64,000 bases of DNA. It comes from Atlantibacter hermannii. Lineage in GTDB: Bacteria; Pseudomonadota; Gammaproteobacteria; Enterobacterales; Enterobacteriaceae. Of this stretch, positions 8,135-14,514 are shown piece after piece (position 1 is the stretch's first letter; every line of letters begins with the position of its first letter). The notes under the pieces are model-generated. The model searched no databases, was not told the DNA's origin, and was given only the letters and a program-made list of their open reading frames with translations. The translations under genes were made by a program, and so were the position numbers. The stretch covers positions 1,922,001 through 1,986,000 of the forward strand of contig LR134136.1 in NCBI GenBank assembly GCA_900635495.1, written 5' to 3'.

Positions 8135-8841
8135 CCCTCCACCGTTAAATTGATGCCAGCCACGTGACAGGCAGATTTGAACGCATCAACACATTCACTC
8201 TGTACGCCGTCAAAAAGCGCCGCCTCTGATTCCGAGTAGCAGCACTCGCACCTACCCGGCAACTTCACAGTTACCGTCCGCGCTTCCAGTTCGGCAATGC
8301 GCTTATTCGCTGCCGTTAATTCGGACATGTGCTCACGCAGACTATCTGTGGCAGCTTCCAGCACGTCCCATTCGGGATTGAAGTTTGCCAGTTGAGCTAA
8401 TTTCTCTTTCAGAAAAGCCGTTTTCTTCTCCAGTTCAGCGATGCGCTGGCGGTAGTCAGCAACCATCCGGCGTACTTGCTCCAGAGGCGTAACGCTCCCG
8501 CCGTCTGGCGGGTCCATGTACTGGATGCCAGGTAACAGCTCGCAAAGTGCCGAGTTATATTCCATACGCACCAGGTCATCTTCAGATATTGGCGGGTAGT
8601 CGCCGAAATCATCAGTGGTGGTCACGCGGTCAAGTATGAAGTCGTCAAGGTCGGTAACATCCAACTCATGCTCGTAAATCTGTCCCTCGCCATTTTCGAT
8701 TCCGGCCTCGGCTTCTTCCTGGGTTTCCGCATCCACAAAGAACGTCTGATACCCTTCGACATGTTTCACGGTCGCAGTGAAAAGAAACCGTTTTGCGCCA
8801 CCTTCGCGCAGTTGCGCCAGTTGTTCTGCTGTCATGGTCAT
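8131..8841 (-). CDS. Ead/Ea22-like mosaic hypothetical protein (236 aa)
   Basis: 236 residues. The N-terminal half is beta-rich (RFLFTATVKHVEGYQTFFVDA). A predicted coiled coil follows (about 125-200: VRRMVADYRQRIAELEKKTA, ELTAANKRIAELEARTV), then a cysteine-rich end (CECCYSESEA). Coiled-coil plus variable ends is typical of lambdoid ead-type accessory genes, which vary freely between related phages. Function unknown. Overlaps its neighbours by four bases at each end. Confidence 0.6.
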   Translation of the reverse strand: MTMTAEQLAQLREGGAKRFLFTATVKHVEGYQTFFVDAETQEEAEAGIENGEGQIYEHELDVTDLDDFILDRVTTTDDFGDYPPISEDDLVRMEYNSALCELLPGIQYMDPPDGGSVTPLEQVRRMVADYRQRIAELEKKTAFLKEKLAQLANFNPEWDVLEAATDSLREHMSELTAANKRIAELEARTVTVKLPGRCECCYSESEAALFDGVQSECVDAFKSACHVAGINLTVEG

Positions 8842-9401
8842 GATCGCCCCTCCTGTAATTTGTTTAACAGTAGGCGCTCAACCGGAACGCTTTCCGAGCC
8901 GCGAAGCTGTGCTGCGAACTCTTCGGCACCCAATGCCAACAATTTGGCTGGAGACCGTTCGTTGTCGTTAGTGCGTAAATGAGCGGCGAACAATTCAACG
9001 CCCACCGCCCGCTGTTCGTTCACCCATGCGTCCGTTGCGGGGGTTTCCGGTAGCCATGAGTAATCACCGTGAACAGCCTTAATGGCGCGATTGGTTGCAG
9101 CAGAAATGTGACCGCAAACTGAGTAGTATTCCGATCTGTGAATAAGCTCATCGATGAACGGTTTTTTCATCTCCATCATTGCAGGTTCGTTATATTTTGG
9201 TGAGAGGCCCACGTATTTGTGAGATTCAATGAGCGCCGCATTTTCCGCCGCCAGCGCCTCACTGCGCGCCGTCTGCACGTCCAGCGCCGACTGGAGTTCA
9301 GCGAATTTGCGTACCAGATATTCCGCATTGTTTTCATTGACCAGCATGTCGCCAGGCAAACACTTGCCTTTCAGAAATCCATCCATTTCGTGCAATTTCA
9401 T
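8838..9401 (-). CDS. Hypothetical early protein (187 aa)
   Basis: 187 residues, MKLHEMDGFLKGKCLPGDML, with a coiled-coil (VRKFAELQSALDVQTARSEA) followed by a mixed C-terminal part that repeats ELFAAHLR and EEFAAQLR. This looks like another ead-type accessory protein. ATG overlaps the TGA of the preceding gene. Confidence 0.6.
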   Translation of the reverse strand: MKLHEMDGFLKGKCLPGDMLVNENNAEYLVRKFAELQSALDVQTARSEALAAENAALIESHKYVGLSPKYNEPAMMEMKKPFIDELIHRSEYYSVCGHISAATNRAIKAVHGDYSWLPETPATDAWVNEQRAVGVELFAAHLRTNDNERSPAKLLALGAEEFAAQLRGSESVPVERLLLNKLQEGRS

Positions 9402-9562
9402 TTCCGCGCTCCTTTAATCATCATACTGATGTAGCGGTTATCATCCGGGCCGGGAAAACTGTGGCGTTTGAGTAACTCATTGCGGTCTGGCATAGGCCGG
9501 ACTCTTTGACGGGCTACTAATTCGTTAGGGGATATATCAGGGTTGTAGGATTGACCAATCAT
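9398..9562 (-). CDS. Small hypothetical protein (54 aa)
   Basis: 54 residues beginning MIGQSYNPDISPNELVARQR and ending ISMMIKGARK. It overlaps the upstream stop (ATGA at 9559-9562) and the downstream start (ATGA at 9398-9401), so it fits exactly into the coupled operon. Basic and proline-containing; function unknown. Confidence 0.6.
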   Translation of the reverse strand: MIGQSYNPDISPNELVARQRVRPMPDRNELLKRHSFPGPDDNRYISMMIKGARK

Positions 9563-9858
9563 GATGAGTAACCTTCTTTAAGCCGGTAAACGACGCCTCC
9601 AAGCGCCTTATTCCCCCATGGCTCCTTATCCAGTTGGTCCATGATGGTCTTGAGTGTTACCGGGTGGATGATGTGATACTGGTATTCCATTAGCGTTGAC
9701 CAGCCTGCGTAATAGGGGTCTATTTCGTTCAGAGACATTTCGTAAATACCGGAGCCGGATGCCACGTCCGTAAGGTCACCCATCCATCTCCATGACTCTG
9801 TAATATGGTTGCGGCTATCCCGCCGTAGGCAGGCTAATACCTGCTGAGGTGTGAGCAT
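9559..9858 (-). CDS. Hypothetical phage protein (99 aa)
   Basis: 99 residues with MLTPQQVLACLRRDSRNHITE and two Trp-rich segments (ESWRWMGDL, YYAGWSTLMEYQYHI). Unknown family; lies directly downstream of ssb in the recombination part of the PL operon. Confidence 0.6.
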   Translation of the reverse strand: MLTPQQVLACLRRDSRNHITESWRWMGDLTDVASGSGIYEMSLNEIDPYYAGWSTLMEYQYHIIHPVTLKTIMDQLDKEPWGNKALGGVVYRLKEGYSS

Positions 9859-9878
9859 TTTTGACTCCGGTTATTTAT

Positions 9879-10337
9879 TTAGACTGCGTGTATAGCGTGG
9901 CGAGGGAAGGGGAGTCCGACAGGTGCAAATGGGATGTCATCATCGAAATCCATAGGCGGCTCGCTGGATTGAGCCGGTCGCTGTTGTTGCCGTGTTTGCT
10001 GGCGAGGCGCATCATTGCCGGGAGTGCCGCGCGGCGGTAAATCGATATCCCGCACCAGAATGGTCGGCGTCTGCGCCTGTGTACCGTCCTGACGAGTCCA
10101 TTCCTCAACGAGAAACTCACCTGACACAGTAACCTTCGCACCTTTCACAATTGCAGCGGACAGCTTCTCGGCCATCGCGCCAAACATTTTGCAGTTCAGC
10201 CAGGAGGTTTTTTCGTTGTCTCCAAACCCGGTCTTAGCTGGCAGGGAGAAAGAGGCAATATGCTTTCCATTTGGCGTGACGCGGAGCACCGCGTCTTTAC
10301 CAACATTGCCGGATACAGTGATTGTATTAATTGCCAT
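9879..10337 (-). CDS. ssb: Phage single-stranded DNA-binding protein
   Basis: 152 residues with an OB fold: MAINTITVSGNVGKDAVLRV, SWLNCKMFGAMAEKL, KGAKVTVSGEFLVEEWT. A Gln/Pro-rich linker leads to the acidic DFDDDIPF motif that normally forms the protein-interacting SSB tip. Here 15 more residues (APVGLPFPRHAIHAV) follow it. It immediately follows erf, whose product anneals ssDNA, so the pair probably serves phage recombination. Confidence 0.93.
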   Translation of the reverse strand: MAINTITVSGNVGKDAVLRVTPNGKHIASFSLPAKTGFGDNEKTSWLNCKMFGAMAEKLSAAIVKGAKVTVSGEFLVEEWTRQDGTQAQTPTILVRDIDLPPRGTPGNDAPRQQTRQQQRPAQSSEPPMDFDDDIPFAPVGLPFPRHAIHAV

Positions 10338-10952
10338 TTATGCCGCCTGTTTTAGTTCTGTGCCACGTGTTTTGAATACATCAACGCACTTCTGCTGATG
10401 GTCGGGGAACTTAGCCAGGGCATTCCACGCCGGCTTGTAAATGCCTTTCAGTTCTTCAATCGTTCCGCAGTCTGCGGCCAGCGCGGAGAAGTCGGCCAGG
10501 ATGTCGTCAGGAGAACGCGCAGCCACTTCGTGTGTTTCTGCATCGGGATCAACTGCTGTCTGTTCTGTCGGAATGCAGAATGCCTGAAATGCAGCGTATT
10601 TGTAGGCGATAGACATCGCTTTATTTGTGGCCTTATCGCCGCTATCCATGGCCTCGCCGTAAGTGATAACGGTGTGCTTACTTCCATCTTCGGTGGCTAC
10701 AAAATCGAACTCAGCTTTAACGACAACGTAAAACAACACGCCGCCTTTTTGAGTTGTGCGCTCAGTTACCGTGCGCTCTGTAATTCGTGGCAGAATAACC
10801 AGTCCGTGTTTAGCGAGCATTGGAGCCAGTGCGTTATACACCTGGTCGATTCCACGGAAGTTAAATCCTTGCTGGCGGTTTTCCCTGTCCTTACTAATTC
10901 CCTGCTCAGCCATATCCCTGGCTACTGCGCTTATTGCCTTGTAAACAATCAT
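10338..10952 (-). CDS. erf: ERF family single-strand annealing recombinase
   Basis: 204 residues starting MIVYKAISAVARDMAEQGIS. The start at 10952 was chosen for its AGGAGA Shine-Dalgarno and its ATGA overlap with the preceding small gene. ERF signatures: NFRGIDQVYNALAPMLAKHG, then GEAMDSGDKATNKAMSIAYK. It should form rings that anneal complementary ssDNA, replacing lambda Red-beta, and it ends one base before ssb. The C-terminus (residues 150-204) is variable in this family. Confidence 0.92.
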   Translation of the reverse strand: MIVYKAISAVARDMAEQGISKDRENRQQGFNFRGIDQVYNALAPMLAKHGLVILPRITERTVTERTTQKGGVLFYVVVKAEFDFVATEDGSKHTVITYGEAMDSGDKATNKAMSIAYKYAAFQAFCIPTEQTAVDPDAETHEVAARSPDDILADFSALAADCGTIEELKGIYKPAWNALAKFPDHQQKCVDVFKTRGTELKQAA

Positions 10953-11092
10953 GTGAAGTCTCCTCTGAATTCTGCCCATGTGATCGGCGGGTTATTTCGT
11001 TCCGCTGCCAGATTGATTTGCTGCTCTACTTCTTCCTCAATTTCGGGAGAAATAAGCGCAATAAATTCTTCATCGTTAAAGTCATGCAGCAT
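10949..11092 (-). CDS. Small acidic protein upstream of erf (47 aa)
   Basis: 47 residues, MLHDFNDEEFIALISPEIEE, ending ITWAEFRGDFT. It overlaps erf by ATGA and the upstream gene by 11 bases. The acidic helical character and position next to erf/ssb suggest a recombination accessory; inference only. Confidence 0.55.
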   Translation of the reverse strand: MLHDFNDEEFIALISPEIEEEVEQQINLAAERNNPPITWAEFRGDFT

Positions 11093-11270
11093 GGGTTTTA
11101 TTCCAGTCGTCATTCTGAATATCGTGCCAGCCCATCGCTATTTCCCATGCCCACGAATAGGCAGACTTCAGGCCTTCCTGTGTGTCGGGAAATGACGCTT
11201 CGTAGAGCTTGTTAAAGTCACGATTACCTTGCTGAACCAGTACGGTTCCATTAACGGGTAAAATGGTCAT
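11082..11270 (-). CDS. Small hypothetical protein (62 aa)
   Basis: 62 residues, MTILPVNGTVLVQQGNRDFN, with a Trp-rich C-terminal half (YSWAWEIAMGWHDIQ). Tightly packed with its neighbours in the leftward operon. Unknown function. Confidence 0.55.
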   Translation of the reverse strand: MTILPVNGTVLVQQGNRDFNKLYEASFPDTQEGLKSAYSWAWEIAMGWHDIQNDDWNKTHAA

Positions 11271-11415
11271 GGGCAGGCACTCCGGGCTGATATAATGTGT
11301 CCTTCAGCCGCAGCATTGCGGCGCGGATAAGTTGGCGAATTTTGCGGTGTAATTCAGATTCAGGCGGGTAATAAGCGGACATGACGCCGCTACCCGCGAG
11401 CTGTAAGTGCATCAT
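11251..11415 (-). CDS. Small hypothetical protein (54 aa)
   Basis: 54 residues beginning MMHLQLAGSGVMSAYYPPES and containing a basic helix (HRKIRQLIRAAMLRLKDTL). An internal Met (MSAYYPP) is an alternative start. It overlaps the next gene by 20 bases. Real-gene status rests on packing and composition only. Confidence 0.45.
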   Translation of the reverse strand: MMHLQLAGSGVMSAYYPPESELHRKIRQLIRAAMLRLKDTLYQPGVPAHDHFTR

Positions 11416-11516
11416 GGGGTAGGTTCCTTTTTGTGTGATTGCATAGCAAAAGCGCCTCTTGTGAAGCGCTGTAGATATGCCTATTCTTTATTTTTTGATT
11501 AAAAATGGGCCAGTTT

Positions 11517-11711
11517 ATGAGCGATGAAAAATTAGCTTTAGGCAGCGTGGTTACTGTTAAGCATTTCCCTGACGAGTGGTTTGTTTTTTCTGTGATAATC
11601 AATAACTCATCGGAAATGGTTACTCTTTATAATCCGAAGAGTCAGGATAAAATCATTCTCCCGATACAGGAGGCATCAGCTGCAATTGATGAAGTTATTA
11701 AAGACCCGTAA
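11517..11711 (+). CDS. Small hypothetical protein opposite to the left operon (64 aa)
   Basis: Starts MSDEKLALGSVVTVKHFPDE and continues with a beta-rich, SH3-like sequence (WFVFSVIINNSSEMVTLYNP). A Met four codons upstream is possible; no strong ribosome site is visible for either. The composition looks like a folded domain, but it runs against all neighbours, so I keep moderate confidence. Confidence 0.45.
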   Translation: MSDEKLALGSVVTVKHFPDEWFVFSVIINNSSEMVTLYNPKSQDKIILPIQEASAAIDEVIKDP

Positions 11712-11843
11712 AAAACCAAGGCTGGCGGGAAAAATAAACATCAAGGGATGATTTCTCAATCTAACCAGAACAGGTCTTCGCTCCTGTTTGGTTACGAGCG
11801 ATATTGCTCGGTGTATCCACTCAGAAGAATGAATACACAGCGC

Positions 11844-12008
11844 TTAATCTTTGATGTACTTTCCATTCTGATAAACAGTCAAGCCTTCAACCAGTTCCGC
11901 ACTATCGCTGTCAATAATGACTTTTGTATGCGGGTTATGATTGTCAGCAAGATATTTCATCACCGTTTCAACAGCCAATTCGAATTGCTTGCGTTGCTCA
12001 TTATTCAT
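11844..12008 (-). CDS. Small conserved phage protein (54 aa)
   Basis: 54 residues: MNNEQRKQFELAVETVMKYL, then DNHNPHTKVIIDSDSAELVE and the end YQNGKYIKD. This resembles a small protein common in Salmonella-type lambdoid phages in the same place. A GAGG-like ribosome site precedes the ATG. It lies just beyond the tL-type terminator, so its expression should need N antitermination. Confidence 0.65.
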   Translation of the reverse strand: MNNEQRKQFELAVETVMKYLADNHNPHTKVIIDSDSAELVEGLTVYQNGKYIKD

Positions 12009-12037
12009 ATCCCTCACCTCTGTTAACGTTGCTAATA

Positions 12038-12064
12038 AAAAAGGCCGCCTAAGCGACCTTTGTT
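12038..12064 (-). terminator. tL1-type terminator in the PL operon
   Basis: Minus strand AAGGTCGC-TTA-GGCGGCCTT followed by TTTTATT. It is the first strong terminator after N, as lambda tL1 is, so reading through it into 12008 and beyond should require N acting at nutL. Confidence 0.75.
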
Positions 12065-12079
12065 GTTTCGGGAAAAGCC

Positions 12080-12352
12080 TTATCCATGCAACTCTAAATA
12101 ACCTTTAGCAATATCGTACTTCAGGTGCTTAGTTAGGGAGAATTGAAGATCAGACTTGTCAAATCGTCTTTTGATCATCTCTTGATACTCGCCAACAGTC
12201 ATGCCATCAACTAATTCCCGATTGATGTTGAAGCCAGAGCAATTAGTCCCGGAATTAGAACCGCGCCTGTAGCTTTCGCCTACTATTTTGATGACAAAAT
12301 GTAGGTGTTTGGAGATATCAAATGTTGCGATGTTGCCAGAATTAACAATCAT
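12080..12352 (-). CDS. Hypothetical early protein after N (90 aa)
   Basis: 90 residues from ATG 12352 (MIVNSGNIATFDISKHLHFV); the longer frame uses a poor TTG start. Sequence suggests a small alpha/beta protein (HFVIKIVGESYRR, LTKHLKYDIAKGYLEL). No family recognised. Lies between N and tL1, so it can be expressed from PL without antitermination. Confidence 0.6.
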   Translation of the reverse strand: MIVNSGNIATFDISKHLHFVIKIVGESYRRGSNSGTNCSGFNINRELVDGMTVGEYQEMIKRRFDKSDLQFSLTKHLKYDIAKGYLELHG

Positions 12353-12389
12353 GACGTTTCCCAAGTTGCCCCTTCATAGGCTCATAATC

Positions 12390-12665
12390 TCACCTCGCCG
12401 TTACGATGTCTTTTGATTTACGATGCCCTGCTGCGAATATCGCTACTTCTGGCAGGCAGCATGAGCCTTCATAGCGCTGAACCTGCGTAGTGATGGTCAC
12501 CACCTCAGCCCGCATTGTTGGCTTGCGTTTGCACTGCAACTCAACACGCGCCGGGGTAGGGCGATGCATCACTTCTGAACTGATAGCGGCCTCACTCTGA
12601 AGGTGAGCGCGGCGCTCACGTCTACGAGCTGCCGACGAACCGTTAAATGCTGTTCTGCGTGACAT
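12390..12665 (-). CDS. N: N-type early transcription antiterminator
   Basis: 91 residues. The N-terminus carries an arginine-rich motif, SAARRRERRAHLQSEAAIS, very close to the boxB-binding helix of lambda N (TRRRERRAEKQAQW). The C-terminus (CCLPEVAIFAAGHRKSKDI and TAR) closely resembles the end of P22 N as I remember it. N binds boxB RNA and NusA and converts RNA polymerase to a termination-resistant form. It is the first gene from PL, with nutL between promoter and gene. A GAGG ribosome site precedes the ATG. Confidence 0.9.
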   Translation of the reverse strand: MSRRTAFNGSSAARRRERRAHLQSEAAISSEVMHRPTPARVELQCKRKPTMRAEVVTITTQVQRYEGSCCLPEVAIFAAGHRKSKDIVTAR

Positions 12666-12748
12666 AGATACCTCCTGAGTGAACTTTGGTGATGCGATGC
12701 CAGGCGCTTATCTTCTGGTTGTCTCAATGGACTGCAATTCGTCGCATC

Positions 12749-12766
12749 CCAAAGCACACGCTTTGG
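12749..12766 (-). promoter_or_regulatory. 7-bp hairpin in the N leader
   Basis: Perfect stem CCAAAGC / GCTTTGG with a four-base loop, nine bases beyond boxB on the N mRNA. Position is comparable to the RNase III-processed stem of the lambda N leader; that role is inferred. Confidence 0.5.
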
Positions 12767-12775
12767 TACTTATTT

Positions 12776-12822
12776 GGCTTTGCAGCCACGTAGGTGAATC
12801 CATCACCGTTGTAGAAAGAGCG
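12776..12822 (-). promoter_or_regulatory. nutL: boxA, stem-loop and boxB
   Basis: Reading the minus strand: boxA CGCTCTTTC (12822-12814), TACAAC, a 15-base hairpin GGTGATGGATTCACC (5-bp stem, 5-base loop), TACGT, then GGCTGCAAAGCC (4-bp stem closing a GCAA loop). nutR at 15503-15547 has the same order with compensating changes in both stems. The second hairpin resembles P22 boxB (stem CGCT/AGCG) and is the better candidate for N binding. Confidence 0.85.
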
Positions 12823-12864
12823 TGTCATCCTTTTCGTTTTCGCCAGCGTCCTGCTGATGGGGTA

Positions 12865-12894
12865 AATATACACGTAATGTGATTTTATCGTCAA
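12865..12894 (-). promoter_or_regulatory. PL promoter
   Basis: Minus strand -35 TTGACG (12894-12889) and -10 TATATT (12870-12865) with an 18-base spacer. One operator covers the spacer and another overlaps the -35, so repressor binding would block it. Confidence 0.75.
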
Positions 12895-12936
12895 TCACAA
12901 TATGTGTATTATTTTAAATCTCACGTTATGTGTATG
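12868..12936. promoter_or_regulatory. OL operators, three CAC-N5-GTG sites
   Basis: Three imperfect palindromes sharing CAC, five bases, GTG: cores at 12871-12881, 12896-12906 and 12922-12932 (spacers GTAAT, AATAT, GTTAT), spaced 25 and 26 bases apart. The same core occurs at 15182-15192 and 15230-15240 beside cI and cro, so these are the CI/Cro sites of this phage. Confidence 0.85.
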
Positions 12937-13020
12937 ACTCGATTAACAATTTATTTTTTGTGTGCTCACTATTCCGCTTGTGATAGCTTGTGATGGTCAA
13001 TATCTGAGCGAGGATAGGCT

Positions 13021-13230
13021 ATGAATCTGGACGAGGATCGTGTGAACATGATGGTTGCAGCTATGGGGCGGGCGATTATGGAGCTATCGCTCGCCAATCA
13101 GCCGATAACTCAGAAAGCGGTCGTTGAAAAGCTGGAGCAGTACCGAAAAGAGACGGGTAACGTGATTGGGGAAGGGGTTAACAAGGATGCAGCGGAGATA
13201 GTGCGGAAGGGAAGTGCTGCGATTGACTAA
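13021..13230 (+). CDS. Small helical protein between PL and the cI operon (69 aa)
   Basis: 69 residues: MNLDEDRVNMMVAAMGRAIM, ELSLANQPITQKAVVEKLEQ, then EIVRKGSAAID. The spacing of GRAIMEL, the pit-type turn and the terminal helix recalls the small AriR/FumD-type helical proteins, a weak resemblance. It is transcribed away from PL and ends at a bidirectional terminator shared with the cI operon, so it is probably expressed on its own, possibly in the lysogen. Confidence 0.6.
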   Translation: MNLDEDRVNMMVAAMGRAIMELSLANQPITQKAVVEKLEQYRKETGNVIGEGVNKDAAEIVRKGSAAID

Positions 13231-13239
13231 TGGGCAATA

Positions 13240-13268
13240 AAAAACCCGGCGCGGTGGCCGGGTCTTAT
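13240..13268. terminator. Bidirectional terminator at the end of the cI operon
   Basis: ACCCGGC-GCGGTG-GCCGGGT flanked by A-rich sequence on the left and TCTTATT on the right. On the minus strand the stem is followed by TTTTTTATTG, closing the cI-13302 transcript; on the plus strand it closes the 13021 gene. Confidence 0.75.
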
Positions 13269-13301
13269 TAGGTAACTTTAATTTTAAATTGATAGTGTCA
13301 A

Positions 13302-13547
13302 TCAGGAAGCCCAAGCTGTTTTAACAGGAAGGTGTCCATTTTTTCGCCAGTCGGTGATTACTTTCCTCGCCGCACGCGCAAAATATGTTTTATGCCCATC
13401 GTGAGGCATAGGAAGGTTGAGGTTTAACTCACCTGTGGATGCATTGATGTCGAATCGACCCTCGCGGCCGTTTCCATCGGAATAAGAATAGGTTACGAGG
13501 TCGCCAACAGTTTCAATCATCCGGATTTGTACTAGAATCGCCATCAT
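13302..13547 (-). CDS. Third gene of the cI-downstream operon (81 aa)
   Basis: 81 residues, MMAILVQIRMIETVGDLVTY, with an all-beta first half (YSYSDGNGREGRFDINASTG) and a basic helix at the end (YFARAARKVITDWRKNGHLP). It overlaps the previous gene by 35 bases from this start; MIETVGDL (13520) is an alternative with an eight-base overlap. Similar small proteins occur in other enterobacterial genomes in my memory, but no function is known to me. Confidence 0.6.
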   Translation of the reverse strand: MMAILVQIRMIETVGDLVTYSYSDGNGREGRFDINASTGELNLNLPMPHDGHKTYFARAARKVITDWRKNGHLPVKTAWAS

Positions 13548-14025
13548 ATGCCTCGTCAGGATTCCAATTGTAGCCCAGAAGAACAGTTTGCCGGTGCGCC
13601 ACCGTTTGTGAAACTTTCTGTCTTATCTCAATTATAGACTCTAATTGTTCATGTTCAAAGAGTTTCACATCAGACTCAACGTGGTCACCTTCGCAAAGCC
13701 GAGACCAAACATTGACAATTTCAGGGTCTGCATCGAGTCGCCTAATCTCTACCAAATCATCTATTACAATCTCATGATCGCGGATGAATACGTGCTCCTT
13801 GACCCTATTAACTATACGTTCTGATTTTTGTAAATTGTTAGCGATTTTAGGAATATCGCTTAAGTCTTGGCGAATTTCATCATAAAATTCCTCTGCACGA
13901 TCCCAATCCGCGAGATTATTAGAATCTAAAACTTTACGGGTGGTTATCTTTTTCTTGGCTTCAAAATCATCCGATAAAATTTCATCAATGCTTTGAAGTG
14001 CCTTGATAAAAAAATCTTCATTCAT
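13513..14025 (-). CDS. Second gene of the cI-downstream operon (170 aa), unknown
   Basis: 170 residues, acidic and mostly helical: MNEDFFIKALQSIDEILSDD, KIANNLQKSERIVNRVKEHV, then FEHEQLESIIEIRQKVSQTV. No membrane segment, signal or catalytic motif seen. It begins directly after the stop of the 14026 gene. It is in the rexAB position and AT-rich compared with the early genes, both suggesting an acquired lysogen-expressed gene. Function not recognised; phage exclusion is only a positional guess. Confidence 0.65.
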   Translation of the reverse strand: MNEDFFIKALQSIDEILSDDFEAKKKITTRKVLDSNNLADWDRAEEFYDEIRQDLSDIPKIANNLQKSERIVNRVKEHVFIRDHEIVIDDLVEIRRLDADPEIVNVWSRLCEGDHVESDVKLFEHEQLESIIEIRQKVSQTVAHRQTVLLGYNWNPDEAYDGDSSTNPDD

Positions 14026-14430
14026 TTAATCAATTATCTCAGCCAGGCCCATATGCTCTACAATGAATTTAATTAATTTAATATTATAGTCGAGGAATAC
14101 TGAGAACCCTTTTTGACCCATTCCATATGGTTTTATCAATGAGAAAGTGAACTGGATGGAATTTTTGTAGTAAGCCAAGCATCCAGATATTATGCCGAAG
14201 TTTATCTCATTGATTTTTCTATATATATCTATCTCAGACAATTCATCTTTCTGTTGGAAACTAATTATGAACATGACGTTATCGCCCTTAGTGGTAGTCA
14301 TGTAAATTCTTAAGTCATCACGTAAAATATATAGTGCTTTTCCTTCAGACCTGTCCTCGCACTCACAGCCTAACTCTAAAAGCCACTCTTTGTAGTCTGC
14401 CAGAGTGGTACTAGTAGTTATTCTTTCCAT
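14026..14430 (-). CDS. First gene downstream of cI (134 aa), YbjN-like fold possible
   Basis: 134 residues: TTSTTLADYKEWLLELGCEC, ALYILRDDLRIYMTTTKGDN, VMFIISFQQ, INFGIISGCLAYYKNSIQFT. The alternation of helix, paired strands and helix resembles the YbjN / type III chaperone-like superfamily, many of which are protein-binding; this is fold-level inference only. It starts 84 bases after the cI stop and abuts the 13513 gene. AT-rich, strongly unlike the flanking early genes. Confidence 0.65.
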   Translation of the reverse strand: MERITTSTTLADYKEWLLELGCECEDRSEGKALYILRDDLRIYMTTTKGDNVMFIISFQQKDELSEIDIYRKINEINFGIISGCLAYYKNSIQFTFSLIKPYGMGQKGFSVFLDYNIKLIKFIVEHMGLAEIID

Positions 14431-14514
14431 CTTTACTCCAACACTAAGATTTTATTTTTAAATATTCAAATTAAGCGTAATTTTGTTACAACCGCAACGC
14501 CGATGATTATGTAT

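Larger units (their letters stand above)
12666..13020. promoter_or_regulatory. Left control region (PL, OL, nutL), no gene
   Basis: This 355-base stretch contains no convincing gene. It holds, from right to left, the three OL operators, PL, the N leader with nutL, and a further hairpin. The right-hand end must also contain the promoter of the rightward gene at 13021. Confidence 0.8.

Noticed and set aside
11748..12026. 92-residue plus-strand frame
   Set aside because: Covers the better-supported 54-residue leftward gene at 11844-12008 and has no ribosome site.
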